From contig JAXOIZ010000013.1 in NCBI GenBank assembly GCA_037042915.1, positions 124,001-188,000 on the forward strand: 64,000 bases of DNA, written 5' to 3'. The stretch is from Auricularia sp. M13 (taxonomy: Eukaryota; Basidiomycota; Agaricomycetes; Auriculariales; Auriculariaceae). The notes beneath the pieces were generated by a model. That model saw only the letters and a list, made by a program, of their open reading frames with translations. It was not told the DNA's origin and ran no database searches. Positions 48,175-58,251 of this stretch are shown here, one piece after another; the first letter of the stretch is position 1, and each line of letters opens with the position of its first letter. The position numbers were made by a program, and so were the translations under genes.

Positions 48175-50088
48175 TCAGGCAGCGCCGACCTTCTTCGACT
48201 TGCGTAACAGGTACGCCTCGAGCAGGTCTGGGTCTTGCTTCCTGACTTGCGCTGCAGGCAACCAGACGCTTTCTTCGCGCGGTATGCCTTTGAACTTGAC
48301 AAGATATTGCGCACCTCTTCCTCGCTTCCGGTCGTCGAGAATTTCCTCTCCTTCAAAGAATTCCTCACCATCTTGAATATATTCAGGCGCAGCGCGCGCT
48401 TCCGATCGAGCGACGAATTCTTCTGGGGTGCCGATATGCGGTTTGAGATATTCTGCATTGACCACGTCATGGATCTGCATATCCGCCGGGATCAGCAAGC
48501 GGTATGCGTTTTCATTGACAACCTCAGTCACCTTCCATGGGCCTAGCCACTTGGCCATGAGTTTTGCGGTGGGGCGCTCCCGTTCCCAAGGTTGGGTGAT
48601 GTGCTTGCGCGAAACCATGACGAAGTCGCCCACTTTGAATAAGTGGAAGCGTCTTTTCCGGTCGTGATAACGTGCTTGAATTTCTTGAGCTCTGGTTAAC
48701 GCTTCTTCTGCCTTCTCAGCGTCAAGTTTTAGCTTACCGATGAACTTGTCCACGTCGGGTTCACCCGACGGAGTCCCTGATAAGACTAAGTCGTGCGGCA
48801 TCCTGGGAAACCAGCCGCAGTCGAGCTCAAATGGGGTGTAACCCGTTGAGGGATTAACTGAGCTGTTGTACGCGAGTTCTAAAGCTGGCAGAAGGTCAGA
48901 CCAGTTGTCTTGGGCATAATTGATGTAATGGCGTAGCATGCTCTTCATGGACCGAACCGCCGATTCTGATTGGCCGTCGGTTTGAGGATGATAAGCAGTA
49001 CTGAAAGACAGCTTAACACCCAATTTGTCGAATAGCGTGCGCCAGAACTCACTGGTAAATTTCGTATCGCGATCCGAAATGATTCTCTCGGGCAATCCGT
49101 GCAGCCGCACAACGTCTTTGAAGAAGCGATGCGCAGTGTCTGCTGCGGTGTCCTTTGAGTGCGCGGGGATGTAATGCACGCGTTTGGACATCTTGTCCAC
49201 GACGAGTAGAACCATATCGTGGCCGTCCCGCGAGGTAACGAACGGTCCTGCGAAATCCATAGTAAGCGTATGCCAACGTGACGTCGTTGTGGAGTTCGGC
49301 ATCAGCGTACCGATTGGCAGCTTATTCATCTCCTTGTTCCTCTGGCATGAGTCGCAAGACAGAACATACGATTTGACGTCTTTCGACATGCGCGGCCAAA
49401 AGTAGCGGCGCGAAATGGCCAGATAAGTCTTGTCTATGCCGAGATGTCCTGCCGCAAGGGCGTCGTGGTGGTCGTGTAGAATCGTGAGTCGTAAGTTTTT
49501 GTGGTTCGGAACGCACAGGGTGCGACGAAGGTCGTTACCGCTCACGTGTTTGCGAAAGAGCACGTGATCGGCCCATTCGTAGTCGCGAGCGAGCTGTCCC
49601 GGCGCTCCTACTGAGAATGCCTCAGCTATGGGCGCAAAGTGAGCATCCTGGGCGTAGCCCTCACGCACCGAGTTGAGAAAGTCGGGGTCTGCACGGATAG
49701 CACTTGCGTGCAGCGATTCGCTTTCCATAACGGGTGCGAGCTCTCGGACTGGAGCTCGGGAAAGAGCATCTACGTTAGAGTGTGACCTTCCAGGACGGTG
49801 AAGGATCTTGAGCTTACCGTCCCACCCCTGCAGCTCCACGACCCAGCGCTTTATGCGAGCGTTGGTCCCTTTGTAGTCCATGATCCACTGCAGAGCGGAA
49901 TGGTCAGTGATCAGCTTGAGCGATGGAACTCCTTCAATATACGGGTGGAACTTTCGAAGTGCCCAAACGATGGCGAGGAGCTCGAGCTCCGTGGCAGAGT
50001 ATCGCTGTTCAGCTCCAACGAGAGTACGCGAAGCTGTACAGACTATATGTTCTTTGTCATCGCTCGCCGATCTGCGCGAGGACAGCAC
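48175..50088 (-). CDS. Chromovirus pol part 2: RNase H, integrase, chromodomain
   Basis: The frame is continuous from the RNase H region (CTASRTLVGAEQRYSATELE, ITDHSALQWI) to the stop at 48175; the true 5' entry is by the broken junction with part 1. Integrase has the zinc-binding His/Cys set (HDALAAGHLGIDKTY..CDSCQRNK) and the catalytic Asp/Asp/Glu residues (MDFAGPF, SDRDTKFTSEFW, QTDGQSESAVRS). The C-terminal end has a chromodomain-like segment (YLVKFKGIPREESVWLPAAQ), which in relatives targets integration to marked chromatin. The frame is otherwise unbroken. Confidence 0.9.
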   Translation of the reverse strand: MLSSRRSASDDKEHIVCTASRTLVGAEQRYSATELELLAIVWALRKFHPYIEGVPSLKLITDHSALQWIMDYKGTNARIKRWVVELQGWDGKLKILHRPGRSHSNVDALSRAPVRELAPVMESESLHASAIRADPDFLNSVREGYAQDAHFAPIAEAFSVGAPGQLARDYEWADHVLFRKHVSGNDLRRTLCVPNHKNLRLTILHDHHDALAAGHLGIDKTYLAISRRYFWPRMSKDVKSYVLSCDSCQRNKEMNKLPIGTLMPNSTTTSRWHTLTMDFAGPFVTSRDGHDMVLLVVDKMSKRVHYIPAHSKDTAADTAHRFFKDVVRLHGLPERIISDRDTKFTSEFWRTLFDKLGVKLSFSTAYHPQTDGQSESAVRSMKSMLRHYINYAQDNWSDLLPALELAYNSSVNPSTGYTPFELDCGWFPRMPHDLVLSGTPSGEPDVDKFIGKLKLDAEKAEEALTRAQEIQARYHDRKRRFHLFKVGDFVMVSRKHITQPWERERPTAKLMAKWLGPWKVTEVVNENAYRLLIPADMQIHDVVNAEYLKPHIGTPEEFVARSEARAAPEYIQDGEEFFEGEEILDDRKRGRGAQYLVKFKGIPREESVWLPAAQVRKQDPDLLEAYLLRKSKKVGAA

Positions 50089-51493
50089 CGATGCCTAAGT
50101 ATGACCCGTCCGTGTAGATTAAAAACTCACGGTCATAGTTTGGATGCGCCAGAATGGGTTCTTCGCAGAGTCTCTCCTTGAGAGTCTCGAAGGCTGCTTG
50201 ACACTCAGGTGTCCAGTCGAAAGCCGTATCCTTGGCCAATAACTTCGTAATCGGCCGGGCGATCATGGAGTAATCTTTAATGAAGCGGCGATAATATCCC
50301 GCCATGCCTAAGAAAACTTGGATTTCCTTGACATTGGTCGGCGGCGGGAATTCTCGGATGGCACGAACGTTCTCCGATTTCATGCCTATACCGAGTCTAC
50401 TCACATTGTGACCGAGTGCCTGCACTTGTGAGTAGCAGATATGCGACTTCTTCAGTGATAAAGTGAATCCAGTGGGAATAAGACGACGGAATACTGACTC
50501 GAGATGGGTCATATGTGTGTCGAAGTCCGCGGAGTACACTATGATGTCGTCAATATACACCACAGCGTAGTCCCATTTAGCCTTGCCCAGTGCTTTATCC
50601 ATACAACGCTGGAAAATGGAAGGTCCATTTTTAATTCCAAAGGGCATGCGCTTGTATTGGAAAAGACCCACCGGGGTCCTGAAGGCTAACTTCGGACGAT
50701 CCTCCTCCTCGATTTCAACCTGATTGAATCCCGCATTAGCATCGAATGTTGAGAAGAACTTCTTACCCTGGAACTGGTTGAGGTAATCATCAATACGAGG
50801 TATGGGATACTGGTCTGATCGTGAGACAGCGTTTAGCTTCCTATAATCGACGCAAAATCGAATTTTACCTCGTTGTTTGATGAGTACGACGTTCGCAGCC
50901 CAGGGCGAATCTGCAGGTTCAATGACGTCGTTTGCGAGCAAACGAGCAACCTCTTCTTCAATGAATTTCCTCCCCTCGGGAGAAACGCGGAACGGTGGCG
51001 TTGCAACAGGCAGAGCGTCACCAGTGTCAATACGAACTTTGGTGAGGTTGGTATGTCCCAGCGGACGGGATCCGTACGCAAAGGCCCGTCTGTGGGTCCT
51101 GAGGACGTCGAGGAGACGCGTTTGCTGCTCGTTTGTCAGGTCCGAGTTGATATCGAGATCACGCAAAGCTTTGTCGAACTCCTCGAGGTCTTCGAGGTCG
51201 GATTCGTCTCGCGCTCTCGCGCTAACGGCGAGACAGTCGATTTCAGACGCTTTGGAACGGTCAAGCAGCGGCAGAGCTCTGCCTAGAACCTGTCCGCGTG
51301 AGATTCTGAGCGGGAACGGCTCGAGATTGTAGATCTCGACCATCTGTTCACGGTTTGACGTATCTCCTATCATTCGAGACGCAGCGGCAAGAATCTCGCC
51401 GCCGCGGAGCGGTACAGGATCTAGATAAAAACTACGGGTCTTGATTCTTCCCGTGAGCTCAGATCTAATCCGTGCCGTATGGAATGGTCTCAC
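50057..51493 (-). CDS. Chromovirus pol part 1: reverse transcriptase, truncated by frameshift
   Basis: Reverse transcriptase shows KIRFCVDYRKLNAVS, FDANAGFNQVEIEEED, FGIKNGPSIFQR and the active site YIDDIIVYS, then the start of RNase H (DREFLIYTDGSYLGIGAVLA). It stops at 50057. The next frame takes over at once, with a tandem GCGA GCGA at the junction (about 50060-50067), so a 4-bp duplication is the simplest cause. Its beginning overlaps the end of the gag-protease frame by 29 nt in a different frame, so gag-pol may need frameshifting or was broken a second time. Confidence 0.85.
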   Translation of the reverse strand: MRPFHTARIRSELTGRIKTRSFYLDPVPLRGGEILAAASRMIGDTSNREQMVEIYNLEPFPLRISRGQVLGRALPLLDRSKASEIDCLAVSARARDESDLEDLEEFDKALRDLDINSDLTNEQQTRLLDVLRTHRRAFAYGSRPLGHTNLTKVRIDTGDALPVATPPFRVSPEGRKFIEEEVARLLANDVIEPADSPWAANVVLIKQRGKIRFCVDYRKLNAVSRSDQYPIPRIDDYLNQFQGKKFFSTFDANAGFNQVEIEEEDRPKLAFRTPVGLFQYKRMPFGIKNGPSIFQRCMDKALGKAKWDYAVVYIDDIIVYSADFDTHMTHLESVFRRLIPTGFTLSLKKSHICYSQVQALGHNVSRLGIGMKSENVRAIREFPPPTNVKEIQVFLGMAGYYRRFIKDYSMIARPITKLLAKDTAFDWTPECQAAFETLKERLCEEPILAHPNYDREFLIYTDGSYLGIGAVLAQIGER

Positions 51494-54400
51494 CGTGTAA
51501 CATTCTGTCGCACGGACCGCTCCCCGCGAAGTCGCGCTTCACGCGAACATCAATTTGAACCTCCTGTGCGAGGTTTCGCGTCAGCGTAAGTCTCTGAGAA
51601 GGAATATCGATTATCCCACCATAGAACATGATGAAGTCGTTCCCTAGAATCATTCGCTCTTCATCTGACTCGTTGACATAGAGTTTGGTGGGGACGCGCA
51701 CCTTGCGTCCCCATCTGTCCTCGAATATCAGCGTGAGGACTACGAAGTGCGTGATGACGGCATTGCCTGACACTCCGCGCACGTTAATTATTGGACAGGG
51801 ATGCGCGACGGCATTTTTGAAATGGCGCGAACGAAGACGAGAGTCGATGAGTGAAATCGATGAGCCAGTGTCGATACAGGCACGGAAACACGTACCAACG
51901 GCGTAATTGTCCACTGTAACCGAAGCGTACGTCGGGCTCTTGTCGGCGTAGCTCATGCCGTCGAGGGAAACCTCATCTTGTCTGGGCGGAGATGCAGAAG
52001 CATCGGGCTCGTCAAGTGGAATCGCGCGCACTGGAAGATCGTCAGCGATCTTCTCAATGCACGGGGCTACCTTTCGACGTCTCCTAGGCGCACTGGCCGT
52101 TCCAGACTCTCGACGGCCACTCGCGACAACAGCTTGATCGTCCTTCAATCGCGTTGCGGATCGCGTCTTGACGGCGTACGACTCGGCGAAATGAGCACCC
52201 TCGTCGCTGTCGTACGCGTCAGATGAGTGCTCTGAATAACCGTCAGACTCATCTTCTTCCTCGTCCGGCTCGGCCTGCTCAGGCTCGTCTGCCACGGGAT
52301 CCGCTACATATGTCTTAGCGGGACGCTGCTGCGATTGAGTCTTGCTGGAAGACTGACCTGGCTTAGATTGGGCAGCTGCCGCGTTACGGCGTTGGTAACC
52401 GGTATTTGAAGCGGGAGCGGGGGCCCGAGAGCGGTTATCCGTCGTGGCAGATCTTGTCGCGGTAGTTGTTGTCGTAGTTGTTTGTTCGCGCTGAGCGGTG
52501 CTTGGGTTCCGGAAGCGAGAGCCCGCGAATCGTCGTTGAGGTTCGAGCCGATCGCGCACAGCAGGCGGCTGTTTCTTGTTCAGACTCGGTTCGAGATCTA
52601 GCAACACGCGACGGAAGGTTGTAAGGGTACGCGCACCTTCCGCTACCATACCCGACTTGATGTGAGGATGGAATTCGGGCGGCAGTCCCGAAAGAAGATC
52701 TTGAATGCAGTCGTTCTGAGACGCGCTGGGCATTACGACCCTTTGTAAGCGCGTGCGATCGTAAAAGTACGTCGAGAACGACTCACCGTGTCGCCAGACG
52801 CGTTGCCTAAGCTCCTGACCCTTCTTGGTCAGGTAGTTGGCTTCTCTGAATTCCATACGAAGGGCTTCCGCCCAGCTGTCCCAAGAGTTGTAACCCGTTC
52901 GAATATCGGGCGCGAGCGTGGTAATCCACTCGCGAGCTTCTCCGGAAAGCAGCATAGGCAGGTTGGCAAGTAGATGATCGAAGGGAACCCGCATCTGATC
53001 ATAGATAGCAGTCAGCTTCGCGATCCATAGGTCAATATCCTCGCCAGGCTTACCCGAAAACTTAGGGAGATCGCGCAGCTTCGGGAAGACTTGACCGCTC
53101 TGACCGGTCGACCAGTTCGAGCCCTGTGACGCTCGCATATCGGGCCCAGGTGTCTGCGATTGCCCGTGATCAGGTCCTGAAGCAGGCGGCGGAGGTGGTG
53201 GAGCAGCAGGTGGCGCACCTCCTGCTCCTCCGAAAAGTGACGGATTAGGGCCGAATGCAGGTCCTTGGGATGCGTACGCTGGAGCAGGCGTTGCTCCAGG
53301 TCCGAATACGAATGGCGCAGCCGTGGCGCTAGATCCGAATGCAGGCACGCGCGGATCAGCTGGCGGAACTGACGGCGGTGCAGAGGGCGGAGGTACTGAC
53401 GGAGGACGCAGATGTTCGGGTACGGCGCCCATGAAGGTTGGGCGCGCAGCGCTCGAAAAGAGCGGAGGCACCGTGACGGGCGGCGAAGGGAAGCGGACGC
53501 GTGTAGGCGCTGAAGCAGGTGCAGAGTGAATGGCTGGCGCGTGACTCGGCGGCGCGGATGGCTGCGTCCAAGGTGGTGTCGTCGAGCCGCCAGGATCGAT
53601 GAAGAACGAGCGCGGCTCGGGCTTCTCGTGGCCGAGCGTGGTATCGAACTGACGAGCTCGATGCGGAGGAGAATCAGGTACAAAGCGTCGATCGGTAGCC
53701 GTCCAAGGTGGTGTCGTCGAGCCGCCAGGATCGATGAAGAACGAGCGCGGCTCGGGCTTCTCGTGGCCGAGCGTGGTATCGAACTGACGAGCTCGATGCG
53801 GAGGAGAATCAGGTACAAAGCGTCGATCGGTAGCCGGCGGATCCCGAGGAGCCTCCGCCTTGCGATACAGACACGGGCATTCGTACCCGTTTCTTTCCTT
53901 GATGGCTTCTGCGAGAGCGTCAAGTTTCTTGTCGAAGTGGTCAAACCGGGAGTTGTCACATTGGCAAGACGAAGAGACAGTCGGCGCAGAGCAGTGGCAC
54001 GAACGCGGAGCGTCCTGCTTGAGAGCATCATAAAGTTTCTGCGCTCGATCGTTGGCGCCGGCTTCGATGGTATTGATGGCTTCGCGAAATAAGTTTGCGC
54101 TGGCTTTGTTCGAGTCATCCAACGTCATATCCATCCTCATCTCTAGCGCCGCGTGAACTTGCTCGAGTCTCTTTTCGAGGGCATCCAAGCGTTCTTTCAA
54201 CAAGTTCTGGCTTTCGATGCGACGCACCTCCGATTGATGTGACACTTTCTTCTCAAACTGGTCTATAAACACAGTCAAGAGCTGAAGGTTGTCGTTGCTC
54301 GTGGCGAGGTCCTTCTGAATGGTATCCAAGCGAGCTAGAAAGCCCGAATCGGAATGAGAGAGAAGTTGAAGAATAGTGGTAGCCTGCTCAAATGTTGAGA

Positions 54401-55313
54401 GCCTGTGAGGTGACTCTTCGCTCGAGAAGTAGTTGAACAGTGCCACTATTTGATTGAGTATATCCAACGTGCAGTTCGAGCCCTCCTCATTGACTTCGTC
54501 CGCAAAAGCGCGTAGTAGCTCACGCAGATACTGGTTCTGATTTCTCATTGCAGTACCGAAGATGTCATACACATTATAAGACGAGCTAGCCAGCTTGCCG
54601 AGCACAGTACCGATAATCGGAACAGAGCTCGGAGCAGATTGCTCGGCTTGCTGTGAATCAGCTTGTTTCATCTCCGAGATCTTATCTGCGAATGAAGGCC
54701 AAGGGTCTTCCGTTTCCTGTGGAGGAGAGTCTGGAAGAGGAATCCGCGTGGCTACTTCGTCATAGACTGCCGGAGATTCTTGCGTCATTGGGGTTGCGAA
54801 TACCGTGGTGACGACAGGGGTGCTGCGAGCACGCGGAAGCCCCGGGGAAAGAAGAAGTGAGTCATCAGAGATGCGCGATTGCGCAAATGATTCACGAGTA
54901 TGCGGAGGGAACGTGTGTTCCCAGTCATCCCCCGCAACACGAGGCGAAGTCACCTGACTCGCCGCATGTTCGGAAGTTGGAGAGCCCGTCTGTACGGGCG
55001 GTGGAGTCGTCACTGGTGTGTACGAGGGGAAAGCGCCAGGCACTGGCTGTGGCGCTGGTTGTGGATCCTTCCGCTTTCGCGGTTTGGGAATATAAGTGGT
55101 TTTCTTGTAAGTACCGTGTCTGGTAGTCATGGCAGGCGTCGAATACGTAACTTGAGTTGGTAGAAGTGTGTCGGTAGGCAATGTCCCGAAGGACTCGACG
55201 TTGAGTACCGGCGTGTTAGCGGGCACTTGATCTGCAGCGGCAGATCCTTCCTGGGACGCAAACTGCGGCGGCACGTCTGCAGTGGCGCGGCCGGGACGTC
55301 CAGGGGAATCCAT
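51465..55313 (-). CDS. Chromovirus Gag-protease (1282 aa), unusually long
   Basis: The start is the ATG at 55313 (MDSPGRPGRATADVPPQF); sequence further up belongs to the primer-binding region. In order there is a Pro/Ser/Thr-rich N-terminus, a helical coiled-coil region (RLDTIQKDLATSNDNLQLL to RLDALEKRLEQVHAALEMRM, near 54100-54400), a Cys-rich patch (CHCSAPTVSSSCQC), a duplicated 45-residue block, Pro-rich linkers, the classical gag domain (FPKLRDLPKFSGKPGEDIDL to LSGLPPEFHPHIKSGM), a basic and acidic linker, and an aspartic protease (ACIDTGSSISLID). No CX2CX4HX4C zinc knuckle is visible. The length is more than twice that of ordinary chromovirus Gag. Confidence 0.88.
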   Translation of the reverse strand: MDSPGRPGRATADVPPQFASQEGSAAADQVPANTPVLNVESFGTLPTDTLLPTQVTYSTPAMTTRHGTYKKTTYIPKPRKRKDPQPAPQPVPGAFPSYTPVTTPPPVQTGSPTSEHAASQVTSPRVAGDDWEHTFPPHTRESFAQSRISDDSLLLSPGLPRARSTPVVTTVFATPMTQESPAVYDEVATRIPLPDSPPQETEDPWPSFADKISEMKQADSQQAEQSAPSSVPIIGTVLGKLASSSYNVYDIFGTAMRNQNQYLRELLRAFADEVNEEGSNCTLDILNQIVALFNYFSSEESPHRLSTFEQATTILQLLSHSDSGFLARLDTIQKDLATSNDNLQLLTVFIDQFEKKVSHQSEVRRIESQNLLKERLDALEKRLEQVHAALEMRMDMTLDDSNKASANLFREAINTIEAGANDRAQKLYDALKQDAPRSCHCSAPTVSSSCQCDNSRFDHFDKKLDALAEAIKERNGYECPCLYRKAEAPRDPPATDRRFVPDSPPHRARQFDTTLGHEKPEPRSFFIDPGGSTTPPWTATDRRFVPDSPPHRARQFDTTLGHEKPEPRSFFIDPGGSTTPPWTQPSAPPSHAPAIHSAPASAPTRVRFPSPPVTVPPLFSSAARPTFMGAVPEHLRPPSVPPPSAPPSVPPADPRVPAFGSSATAAPFVFGPGATPAPAYASQGPAFGPNPSLFGGAGGAPPAAPPPPPPASGPDHGQSQTPGPDMRASQGSNWSTGQSGQVFPKLRDLPKFSGKPGEDIDLWIAKLTAIYDQMRVPFDHLLANLPMLLSGEAREWITTLAPDIRTGYNSWDSWAEALRMEFREANYLTKKGQELRQRVWRHGESFSTYFYDRTRLQRVVMPSASQNDCIQDLLSGLPPEFHPHIKSGMVAEGARTLTTFRRVLLDLEPSLNKKQPPAVRDRLEPQRRFAGSRFRNPSTAQREQTTTTTTTATRSATTDNRSRAPAPASNTGYQRRNAAAAQSKPGQSSSKTQSQQRPAKTYVADPVADEPEQAEPDEEEDESDGYSEHSSDAYDSDEGAHFAESYAVKTRSATRLKDDQAVVASGRRESGTASAPRRRRKVAPCIEKIADDLPVRAIPLDEPDASASPPRQDEVSLDGMSYADKSPTYASVTVDNYAVGTCFRACIDTGSSISLIDSRLRSRHFKNAVAHPCPIINVRGVSGNAVITHFVVLTLIFEDRWGRKVRVPTKLYVNESDEERMILGNDFIMFYGGIIDIPSQRLTLTRNLAQEVQIDVRVKRDFAGSGPCDRMLHGETIPYGTD
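53566..53835 (-). repeat. Exact 135-bp tandem duplication in gag
   Basis: Two adjacent 135-bp copies (53566-53700 and 53701-53835) appear identical. They encode 45 residues, including RRFVPDSPPHRARQFD and PRSFFIDPGG, twice. The frame is preserved. Identity of the copies means the duplication is as young as the insertion or nearly so. Confidence 0.9.
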
Positions 55314-55364
55314 CACAGAGGGTACCTGGTGTGTGGGGTGTGAGACAGTCAGCAGACTCAAGGA

Positions 55365-55378
55365 GGATTCGTCCACCA
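55365..55378 (-). other. Chromovirus primer-binding site
   Basis: Two bases inside the 5' LTR the coding strand reads TGGTGGACGAATCC, complementary to a tRNA 3' end of the form GGATTCGTCCACCA. The TGG start pairs with the universal CCA tail. The tRNA identity is not assigned. Confidence 0.55.
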
Positions 55379-55380
55379 AG

Positions 55381-55765
55381 TGTAAGCGTACCGCAGGATC
55401 GTAAAGGCGGTCCTCGGGTTTCAGCCTCGAGTGGCCGACGTGTCAGTGGGAAGGTAGCGAGCTCGGCGCCTAGGAACGCGGAGTGAGAGGCCTGGCAGGT
55501 CGTTAGGGCCGGCGGCAGGCGTAGACGGAGCGGGACAGGCGTCGCGGGCGAGGCGAAGCGGCGTGGCGCGAGCGTGAAGCAAAGCGGAACCAAGGTCAAA
55601 TTTCCAGTCGTGCTAACTAGCTATCTTAAATACATGAGAGTTGGGCTCGGGCCCGAACACGATGAGTAGCTATGACTAGTATTGGAATGAAGTAGAATCC
55701 TCTGGTAGAGGATCAAAGGCTCTCGATCGTTCGAGAGAGAGCGAGTAATTTCTGGTTTGTTTACA
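55381..55765 (-). repeat. Chromovirus 5' LTR
   Basis: 385 bp, read as identical to 46019-46403, followed by target duplication ACGAG at 55766-55770. Confidence 0.93.
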
Positions 55766-55770
55766 ACGAG
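55766..55770. repeat. Chromovirus target-site duplication ACGAG, right copy
   Basis: Exact repeat of 46014-46018. Confidence 0.93.
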
Positions 55771-58251
55771 AGCTGTCTCAGCAGACTGCGAGTCGCCAAA
55801 TTGGGCGACAGGTACGCACCATGTTTGTTGACCTCGGCTTCCGCTTGTTTGTAACTGCAAGTGCGATTAGAGGCTGCTCTCAGTGTGCTCACGTGCCAGC
55901 AGCCGTCTACGCCCCATTGTGCAACTTGAACATAATTGTACGTGCTCTCCAAGCCACTGCTCATTATCCGCCGCTACGCCTGACTCCTGAGAGCTCCGGT
56001 TCACGTGAACCGTTCCGTTCGCAGCTGTCCAATTGCCCCTATTGTTTCTGTTCCGCTGCACGTTTACACTAGCACATGGATGGTGCCTGCATCACGGCGT
56101 GTGCCCCCTCCGCCGCGCCATTTTGCCATTCGCGACAAAATGGATCACAAGACCTTTTCGACGGAGTCACGGGACATGGGAGACTAATGATTACTGATTA
56201 GACTAATACTCAGATTCACGAGTAAAAGATGCATTCTGCGTGACCCTAGATGCTGCAAGCGACGTCCGGGGGCCGGATCGCAAATGCGGGGAAGCGGACT
56301 GATAGATGTTCAACGTCCGTTACGACATCGAATACACGTCCGAGCCTGTGCATCATATTTCACGAGGGTACAAGCATCTCATTGGCCGAAGGTATGTTGA
56401 TGAGGAGAAGTCTGGGGAGTGGGATTCCAAACTCGATTCGGGCGGTGACATCGCCAAGCCAACCTTGAGCCGTTTGAGACTTCCGTACCCGCTCTCATTC
56501 TCTGGGCCACGATCTCCACCAGTCTCGAGTCACGCTAGTCGTTTCGAACCGTCGCAGGGTAAGCACTAGACATCCATCGTAGCGCCGCTAGCGCGGCAGT
56601 CACCGCCTCCTAAGGTCTGTCCCTCATATATATGCTACTCCAGAGTTAGATCCCATCTACATGGTATTATCCAAGAAAATAACCCCTCTCAAGTGATTGC
56701 GCTGCACGCGCGTTTAAATGACAGACCAAGAACGAGCATATTCTACGATCACAACATGTTCTGCCTCGCGAGCGCCTCACGTTCAAGGTCGCAGTTGCTG
56801 CTGAGCGACTTGAGGTTGCGGCCAATCTAGCGGAGCAAACCGCCGTTCGTCGACTGACCGGGGTTGCAGCCGGCAGTGAGCGCAATTGCGGTGTATGGGT
56901 ACTTCGCCCTACACTGAGTTAACACGCCTGTGATCCGAAGAAAGAAAATCAGTTATATCTGAGGAAATGCGTGAGGGAGAAGGGAGCGCACCTTTTGCCA
57001 TGTACACACAAGTAACAGCATCGCATACTTACGCGTGACGGCGCCTTCCATGTCAAACACACTCAACATACAGCTGCCTGTGCCACGACAAGGTACCCTG
57101 AGAAGTACGGCAGCCTGAGCCAGTCTACAAGCTGCTGGTCACTTGGCGGTGCGGCGTCGCGGTGAATGGTACTGCGTCCGTTAGGAACAGCATCCTCCTC
57201 AGTGATGTTGAAGTTCTTCACGTAGAAAATATTCTCGCGCAGCGCGTTGATAACAAAAACCCAAAGCTCCATCTTGCCGTCCGGAACGGCGAGCGGGGTG
57301 AGGTTGAAGATGCACTTGTCCTGCGCCACGTCTTCACCACCCAGCAACGAGCTGCTGTCGTCGAGCTCGGCGTCGCAGTCAGAGCCCATTTCCTGCGAGA
57401 AGGAGCTGGTAGACGCGGTCTCGACAGCCCGCGGGCAGCGCACAAAGCAAGCGCAGTGGGAGGCGCAGGCGCAGCGCACGACGTGCTGAGCGAGATGATA
57501 CACTGGCTCGTGCATTCGTCCCAGCAGGACTCTTGAATTCTTTTCCCTCTCACTTCTCCTGGGTGCAGAGTGAGTAGCTGGCGGCAGGTAGCGGCAGGGT
57601 ACCGCAAGAAGGCGGAACTGGAGAGGACGCTGATGCTGACGCACAGTAACCATCAGCTGGTGATCGCGAAACAGGATGTTCTGCCAAATCGCGGCACGTC
57701 GCGCAACATTGGCTGGCCGTGCCACGTTCCTGCCATCCCTAATCCACCCCCAAAACACCAGGCGCACCAGCACGTACATCCCTGGCTCTAGACGACTAAG
57801 CTTCAAGACTTTGACACCGGAATATGCGCCAGAACGTTTCATATAGCCCACGCCAGAACGCCGCGCAGCAGAACGGATATCAGAACCTCTAGCAGGGACA
57901 GCAGCATAGGTCGTAGCAGCACGATATGGAGTCCAGCACCAGCACCAGGAGCACCAGAACGACCATCAGCACCAGCAGCGAGACTGCCGCGATCGACGCC
58001 CACCAGTGTGAGCAGCCGCCTTGTACAGAACGCGATAGCCGAATAAACATATCCCGCCTAGGCTGCGTGCCGTCCGGGTGTGCAGAGTGGAATACGTATA
58101 CGAGTACCCGCGTTGGTAGGAGCATGATGATGGGCGCACGGCCATCGCGAGCAGGTTCGGCGGAAGCGACGGCAGGAAAACCGAGCAGAACCAGGTGTCG
58201 TACGTCGCCGTGTCCACTTCCATGTCTAGGCACGGCTGCTGCCGCTCAGCG
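55771..58251. other. Relic or non-coding region
   Basis: Several frames of 60-260 codons overlap on both strands (for example minus 57063-57851), but none has a motif or a consistent exon chain. The 57063-58250 stretch lies directly downstream of the decayed phosphodiesterase and may hold more of its worn 3' part. A plus-strand frame at 56306-56569 begins MFNVRYDIEYTSEPVHHISR and is unassigned. Confidence 0.35.

Larger units (their letters stand above)
46019..55765 (-). mobile_element. Ty3/gypsy chromovirus with extra gene (9747 bp)
   Basis: Two 385-bp LTRs that I read as identical flank gag-protease, reverse transcriptase, RNase H/integrase with a chromodomain, and an extra spliced gene before the 3' LTR. 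The order PR-RT-RH-IN and the C-terminal chromodomain define a chromovirus. Target duplication ACGAG is perfect. Identical LTRs show a recent insertion, yet pol is interrupted near 50062, so this copy needs help from a relative or was copied from a defective RNA. Confidence 0.95.

Noticed and set aside
56306-56569. Plus-strand 87-codon frame MFNVRYDIEYTSEP..
   Set aside because: Starts sensibly but ends in low-complexity sequence with no homologue recognised; too weak to call a gene.
57063-57851. 262-codon minus-strand frame
   Set aside because: Overlaps other frames of similar length, lacks motifs and lies downstream of a decayed gene; likely chance or worn 3' relic.
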